Assembly (NCBI GenBank): GCA_002339085.1
Contig: DDDX01000007.1
Location: 1-9,250, forward strand
Length of the DNA stretch: 9,250 bases
Direction of reading: 5' to 3'
Source: Cellvibrionales bacterium UBA1969
GTDB lineage: Bacteria; Pseudomonadota; Gammaproteobacteria; Pseudomonadales; UBA7434
Positions 6,216 through 9,250 of this stretch are shown here, one piece after another (the first letter of the stretch is position 1; each line of letters begins with the position of its first letter). The notes beneath the pieces were generated by a model. That model did not search any database. It was given only the letters and a program-made list of their open reading frames with translations, and was not told the DNA's origin. The position numbers and the translations under genes are program-made.

Positions 6216-7379
6216 TTATTGATATTGAGCAAATGCCTGCTCAATATCTTCATTAGTTAAACCAAATTCTTCTGCAGTATAGCGATGGCCGCTTATACTG
6301 TGTTGCTGATCTTGCTTAAAACCCACTAACATTTTTGCAATGTCATTCTCAAGATTAGGTCGTTCGTCGTCTATCGAAAAATGACGGTAGATGTTTTTAA
6401 TCACCGTCGCAGGTTCTTGCTGCAGTTGTTGCATCGAAACATCGTATACAGGAAGTGCTAACTGACTTCTACGAAACGCCGTTAAGTTTTCTAATAAACC
6501 TGACCATTGCGCTAATTCTCGGCGACCAATACGGTGCTTATCGATATCAGGCTCAACGATTTGGCGGGTGGTATAAACCAAACTTGCCACAGATGGTATT
6601 AACTCACAAGGGTCTCGATGCATTTGCACGATACAGGCGTCAGGAAAAGTAGCCAATAAGGCTTCAGGCGCCCATAAATGACTGGGATCTTTCAACACCC
6701 ATCGGCGCGAGTCACCATTACTAATTAATTGCAAATTAATTTTATAGCGCTGATAAGCTGCAGTGAAGTCAGCCCCTAATAACCATTGCTCATAGTCGTC
6801 CACCCATGCCGTTGATTGAAAAGTGACGTTCATAAAGCTTTGCATCAACAACAGACGGCACTCATCGGCTTGATCAGCCGCCATTTCATGAATATCCTTG
6901 AGCTGCGGTGCTGCTTGTTGCATGAGTTTTAGTTTTTCATCGCATTGCCTGAAGTCTAAATAGCTAGACCATTCTTTTTCATATGGTCTGGGCTGCGGTC
7001 TAACACCTAACCAATATTCTAAACCTTGGTTATAGTCATCTGCTACAAGCAAACGATGCAAAGCCGTTGTGCCACTACGTGGCATTCCAATTATAAAAAT
7101 CGGTCGCTGGATGTCAGTATCGAGACAACTTGGATTTTCTGCTAAAAAATACTGACTAGATAAACGACTCTGTAAAACGTCGATAATATTTGCTCGCATA
7201 ATCTGGGCAGTAAGCGGGTTGAGGTCATCGGCAGCATCCAATGATTTAGCCAAAACCTCTAAGCCTTGCTGATACTCGTCGCCACCAAAGTCATTAAATC
7301 CGTTTTTTTTTGCCAAGCAAGATTCAAACATCTGTTGCGCTTCATGATGAATTTGCGGTAAATCTTGATAAAAACTCAT
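6216..7379 (-). CDS. Sulfotransferase family protein (Sulfotransfer_3 type), paralog 2
   Basis: This 387-residue protein carries a canonical PAPS-binding loop GMPRSGTT (98-105), the KDPSH segment (230-234) and the 3'-phosphate segment HRDPCELIPSVASL (254-267). It is a diverged paralog of the protein at 732-1910: both share an N-terminal helical region with a FxDFG motif, the same motif order and spacing, and the C-terminal HRYTAEEFGL block. Unlike paralog 1, the loop proline (Pro100) is kept. The expected reaction is sulfate transfer from PAPS to an alcohol; acceptor unknown. No PAPS-making genes are in the window. AAAAGG about 6 nt upstream supports the start. A run of nine A residues (complement of 7303-7311) occurs around codons 24-26. 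It is the second gene of the array, 37 bp after the DUF1214-like gene and 15 bp before the DUF3237 gene. Confidence 0.9.
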   Translation of the reverse strand: MSFYQDLPQIHHEAQQMFESCLAKKNGFNDFGGDEYQQGLEVLAKSLDAADDLNPLTAQIMRANIIDVLQSRLSSQYFLAENPSCLDTDIQRPIFIIGMPRSGTTALHRLLVADDYNQGLEYWLGVRPQPRPYEKEWSSYLDFRQCDEKLKLMQQAAPQLKDIHEMAADQADECRLLLMQSFMNVTFQSTAWVDDYEQWLLGADFTAAYQRYKINLQLISNGDSRRWVLKDPSHLWAPEALLATFPDACIVQMHRDPCELIPSVASLVYTTRQIVEPDIDKHRIGRRELAQWSGLLENLTAFRRSQLALPVYDVSMQQLQQEPATVIKNIYRHFSIDDERPNLENDIAKMLVGFKQDQQHSISGHRYTAEEFGLTNEDIEQAFAQYQ

Positions 7380-7416
7380 ACCGTGCCTTTTTACCCAACC
7401 CTAATTATTTTTGCCC

Positions 7417-8529
7417 TTATGACAGTGTAATTAATTCAGTCAAGGGGTTAGCTTGTTTTGCATCTGCTGCTAACCAGCGCAAGGCAATCACACCACGCTG
7501 ATGAAACTGGGTACTTAACCAATTCGTGTGCCCTGGGTCATTGGCACTCACCATAATAACAACCGTCCCGTCTTTTTCTTTCGCCGCTGAACGCATATTA
7601 AGCGAGCTAATAATCGAGCGGCTATCAAATGACTCCAACCAATGATTAGCTAGTTGAATATTCCAGTAATCACATTCAGGCGGGCGCAATAGAATACGCA
7701 GCGCTTGGTTATCAGCAAGCTCAAAATAACCGTAATTATATTGACAATTAGGATCCCCTTTAGCCATGCCTAATAACTCGGGTTTAATTTCGGTGATTTG
7801 ATTCTTGCACTGCATAAAGTCATTGGTCCAGCCTAAGAATTGCTGTGTAATACCATGGACCATCATCGCTGGACGTCCCAGCATATTCTCTAACCGCTTA
7901 GCTGACATAGGCTGATCAAGACTATGAAGTTCGCCTGCGATAATATCGATAGATAAATCAGCCTTAGCTTCAATGCTTGGGTCTAACAAAGTCTGGCGGA
8001 TGATAAAACTGTTTGACTCCTCGCAAAGCGGCAACCACTGCCCCTCATCCTGCTGGGGTGCTTGGCAACTGGCAATAACTGTAAAGTAACCCTGATCATC
8101 GATCTGTAAATCATTCTGATTTAAAAAACCTGTTGACTGCAAGCCTTCTGCTGTGCCTAACCGACCATGAAACGCACCAATATTAAATTGATAACAATCG
8201 TTTAAACGGCCCGATATTCGATAAGTTAAGCTGCCTTTTATTGGCACGCTGGCATAAACAAAGTCAGGGTTATCGGCACCAATACGAGTGGTTCGATACT
8301 GAATAGTGGGCGGTTTTAGTGAAGGGGGTTCAACTGCATCTTGAAGAGAATTGGCTAATAATCGAGCCAGGTAGCGAAAACCCTCGCTTCGCTCTAACTC
8401 ATCTTCGGCTGAATTATCTACTACAAACTGACCGGCCGCTTTTAAAAGATCACAGAATTCGTTCCATGATTCGCCGCTAATGGCTTTTTTGATTATCGCT
8501 GATTCTTTTTCCTGATCAGACTTACTCAT
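7417..8529 (-). CDS. DUF1214-like protein, complete paralog
   Basis: This 370-residue protein has a helical N-terminal region (about 1-70) and a beta-rich remainder resembling DUF1214. The C-terminal part contains YGYFELADNQALRILLRP (266-283), YWNIQLANHW (288-297), a DGTVVIMVS strand (320-328) and NWLSTQFHQRGVIALRWL (336-353), close to the NWLP...RLY ending of DUF1214 proteins. Residues 77-182 repeat a similar order of elements (ADNPDFVYASVPI, YQFNIG, DDQGYFTVIAS, QWLPL, FIIRQ), so the protein may hold two related sandwich domains. Function is unknown; family members often sit next to sulfotransferase or dehydrogenase genes. No signal peptide is seen. It is the first gene of the array, with a candidate promoter at 8572-8601 and only a weak GAG ribosome site. 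Its first domain matches the partial protein at 1-681. Confidence 0.8.
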   Translation of the reverse strand: MSKSDQEKESAIIKKAISGESWNEFCDLLKAAGQFVVDNSAEDELERSEGFRYLARLLANSLQDAVEPPSLKPPTIQYRTTRIGADNPDFVYASVPIKGSLTYRISGRLNDCYQFNIGAFHGRLGTAEGLQSTGFLNQNDLQIDDQGYFTVIASCQAPQQDEGQWLPLCEESNSFIIRQTLLDPSIEAKADLSIDIIAGELHSLDQPMSAKRLENMLGRPAMMVHGITQQFLGWTNDFMQCKNQITEIKPELLGMAKGDPNCQYNYGYFELADNQALRILLRPPECDYWNIQLANHWLESFDSRSIISSLNMRSAAKEKDGTVVIMVSANDPGHTNWLSTQFHQRGVIALRWLAADAKQANPLTELITLS

Positions 8530-8571
8530 TACTATTTTCTCATTAATTTATGGATTTAAGATAACCCTGTT

Positions 8572-8601
8572 ATTAGAGTGATTAATAAGCGACTAGGACA
8601 A
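8572..8601 (-). promoter_or_regulatory. Candidate sigma-70 promoter for the minus-strand operon
   Basis: On the minus strand TTGTCC (complement of 8596-8601; 4 of 6 consensus) and TCTAAT (complement of 8572-8577; 5 of 6) are 18 bp apart. The implied transcript would start about 35 nt before the start codon at 8529. This was found by eye in AT-rich DNA, so chance matches are possible. Confidence 0.35.
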
Positions 8602-8752
8602 TTTAACCACTTTATTTTACTTAACCTTTATACAAGTTGTTAATGCCAAAAATAGCCTTATAGCTACCTAATTATATTCGTCTTTGATCTATACATTTAA
8701 CATCAATGGTGTTTAAGCAATTAACAGCCAATGTTTCTATCGTAAGCCGAAA

Positions 8753-8782
8753 TTGAAAATCGCTCAGAATCTGCTCTTAAAT
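8753..8782 (+). promoter_or_regulatory. Candidate sigma-70 promoter for the PQQ dehydrogenase gene
   Basis: TTGAAA (8753-8758; 5 of 6 consensus) and TTAAAT (8777-8782; 4 of 6) are 18 bp apart, about 75 bp before the start codon at 8857. The -10 element is weak and other AT-rich hexamers are nearby. Confidence 0.25.
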
Positions 8783-8856
8783 ATCATTGCGATAAAGCCG
8801 TTTATATCTTATCTTAACTATTTTAAATTTGAGCATTCAGCAGTGGGCAATAGCCA

Positions 8857-9250
8857 ATGGCCATTCAGTACTTTATCGCTTCAACGCTAACTTATAGACT
8901 ACGACACGTAATCATTCCGACGTTGCTACCGCTGCTAATAGCCTGCCAGCCACCTTCAATTAACCCAGACAAACAGCTCTCTGATGATTTTCAACAATGG
9001 GGCCATTATGGCGGCGACCGTGGCAACAGTCACTATTCAAAATTAGCACAAATCAATCGTAGCAATGTTGGCGAGCTCGCGCTGGCCTGGTCTTACAGCA
9101 GCGCTAAACAACAACCCATTTCAGCCACTTCTGAGCTACAAATTAACCCTATCATTGTTAATGGCATTCTCTATGGCCGGAGTCCTCTCTACAATGTATT
9201 TGCCTTGCAGGCCGACACCGGTAAAGAGCTATGGACTCGACCCGCCGATG
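8857..9250 (+). CDS. PQQ-dependent dehydrogenase lipoprotein, N-terminal part (cut by right edge)
   Basis: The frame opens at ATG 8857, just after an in-frame TAG at 8851, and stays open to the window edge (131 codons visible). The first 30 residues form a lipoprotein signal peptide: a basic region with RLRH, the hydrophobic stretch IIPTLLPLLIA and lipobox LIAC with Cys30 as the predicted lipidated residue. Export and outer- or inner-membrane anchoring in the periplasm are therefore expected. The mature start has the quinoprotein signature WGHYGGDRGNSHYSKLAQIN (48-67), then NVGELALAWSY and a first propeller blade with NPIIVNGILYG and ALQADTGKELW. This is the N-terminus of the eight-bladed PQQ dehydrogenases (alcohol, glucose or quinate type). 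Such enzymes oxidise alcohols or polyols and pass electrons to the respiratory chain. Catalytic and PQQ-contact residues lie beyond the window, so the substrate class is open. No clear Shine-Dalgarno sequence is visible. It is divergent from the operon and may share its regulation. Confidence 0.85.
   Translation, partial: MAIQYFIASTLTYRLRHVIIPTLLPLLIACQPPSINPDKQLSDDFQQWGHYGGDRGNSHYSKLAQINRSNVGELALAWSYSSAKQQPISATSELQINPIIVNGILYGRSPLYNVFALQADTGKELWTRPAD

Larger units (their letters stand above)
2485..8529 (-). other. Probable six-gene operon (DUF1214-like to SDR)
   Basis: Six minus-strand genes follow one another with gaps of 37, 15, 41, 6 and 72 bp in transcription order, and no terminator-like hairpin with a U-run was seen in those gaps. 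Co-transcription from the region upstream of 8529 is therefore likely. The 72-bp AT-rich gap before the SDR gene (3472-3543) could hold an extra promoter. Confidence 0.7.
8530..8856. promoter_or_regulatory. Divergent promoter region between DUF1214-like and PQQ dehydrogenase genes
   Basis: This 327-bp AT-rich spacer contains no convincing coding frame. It must hold start signals for the minus-strand operon and probably for the plus-strand dehydrogenase; one candidate promoter for each is listed separately. A 10-bp palindrome AATGGCCATT (8856-8865) spans the dehydrogenase start codon. No strong long inverted repeat or riboswitch-like fold was recognised. Confidence 0.5.

Noticed and set aside
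6004..6222. Plus-strand open frame of 72 codons
   Set aside because: Antisense to the DUF3237 gene, which has clear family motifs; no ribosome site or recognisable product.
7310..7501. Plus-strand open frame across the sulfotransferase/DUF1214-like junction
   Set aside because: Antisense to two well-supported genes and with no protein family pattern.
8603..8818. Repeated TTAAC pentamers in the divergent promoter region
   Set aside because: Five plus-strand copies were seen (8603, 8621, 8697, 8721, 8814) but spacing is irregular and the region is AT-rich, so chance is the simplest explanation.
8856..8865. 10-bp palindrome AATGGCCATT over the PQQ dehydrogenase start codon
   Set aside because: Perfect but short and without supporting half-sites nearby; not enough to call an operator.

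Overview
The window looks like chromosomal DNA of a free-living, probably marine, gammaproteobacterium. It is moderately AT-rich with AT-rich spacers, the genes are tightly packed, and the protein families (Sulfotransfer_3-type sulfotransferases, DUF1214-like and DUF3237 proteins, a FadD17-like acyl-CoA ligase, a PQQ dehydrogenase lipoprotein) are ones I associate with lipid- or steroid-using marine gammaproteobacteria. This placement is inference; there is no rRNA or other marker gene.

Layout, left to right. Positions 1-681 (minus, cut by the left edge) encode the N-terminal part of a DUF1214-like protein. Just upstream of it on the same strand is a sulfotransferase-family gene (732-1910). 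A 189-bp spacer (1911-2099) holds several repeats and separates it from a single plus-strand gene for a small split-barrel (PPOX, Rv2061-type) flavin or F420 protein (2100-2480). That gene converges, with 4 bp between stop codons, on a six-gene minus-strand array. Read in transcription order from 8529 the array is: a DUF1214-like protein, a second sulfotransferase, a DUF3237 protein, a four-helix EXPERA (TMEM97/EBP-like) membrane protein, a FadD17-like acyl-CoA ligase, and a 3-beta-HSD/dihydroflavonol-reductase-like SDR. Gaps are 6-72 bp. A 327-bp divergent promoter region (8530-8856) separates this array from the start of a PQQ-dependent dehydrogenase lipoprotein (8857 to the right edge).

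How the genes may work together (inference): the set reads like a pathway for a bulky hydrophobic alcohol or acid, such as a sterol, terpenoid or other isoprenoid lipid. The PQQ enzyme could oxidise an alcohol in the periplasm. The EXPERA protein could bind or isomerise a sterol-like molecule in the membrane. The SDR could act on a ring hydroxyl or ketone, the ligase could activate a carboxylate as a CoA thioester, and the sulfotransferases could sulfate a hydroxyl. The DUF1214-like and DUF3237 proteins are all-beta proteins of unknown function that may bind the ligand.

The two most notable points are the EXPERA protein, a fold known mainly from eukaryotic sterol biology, inside a bacterial catabolic-looking operon, and the repeated pairing of a sulfotransferase with a DUF1214-like gene at both ends of the cluster. 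No tRNA, rRNA, CRISPR array, insertion sequence or phage gene was seen.
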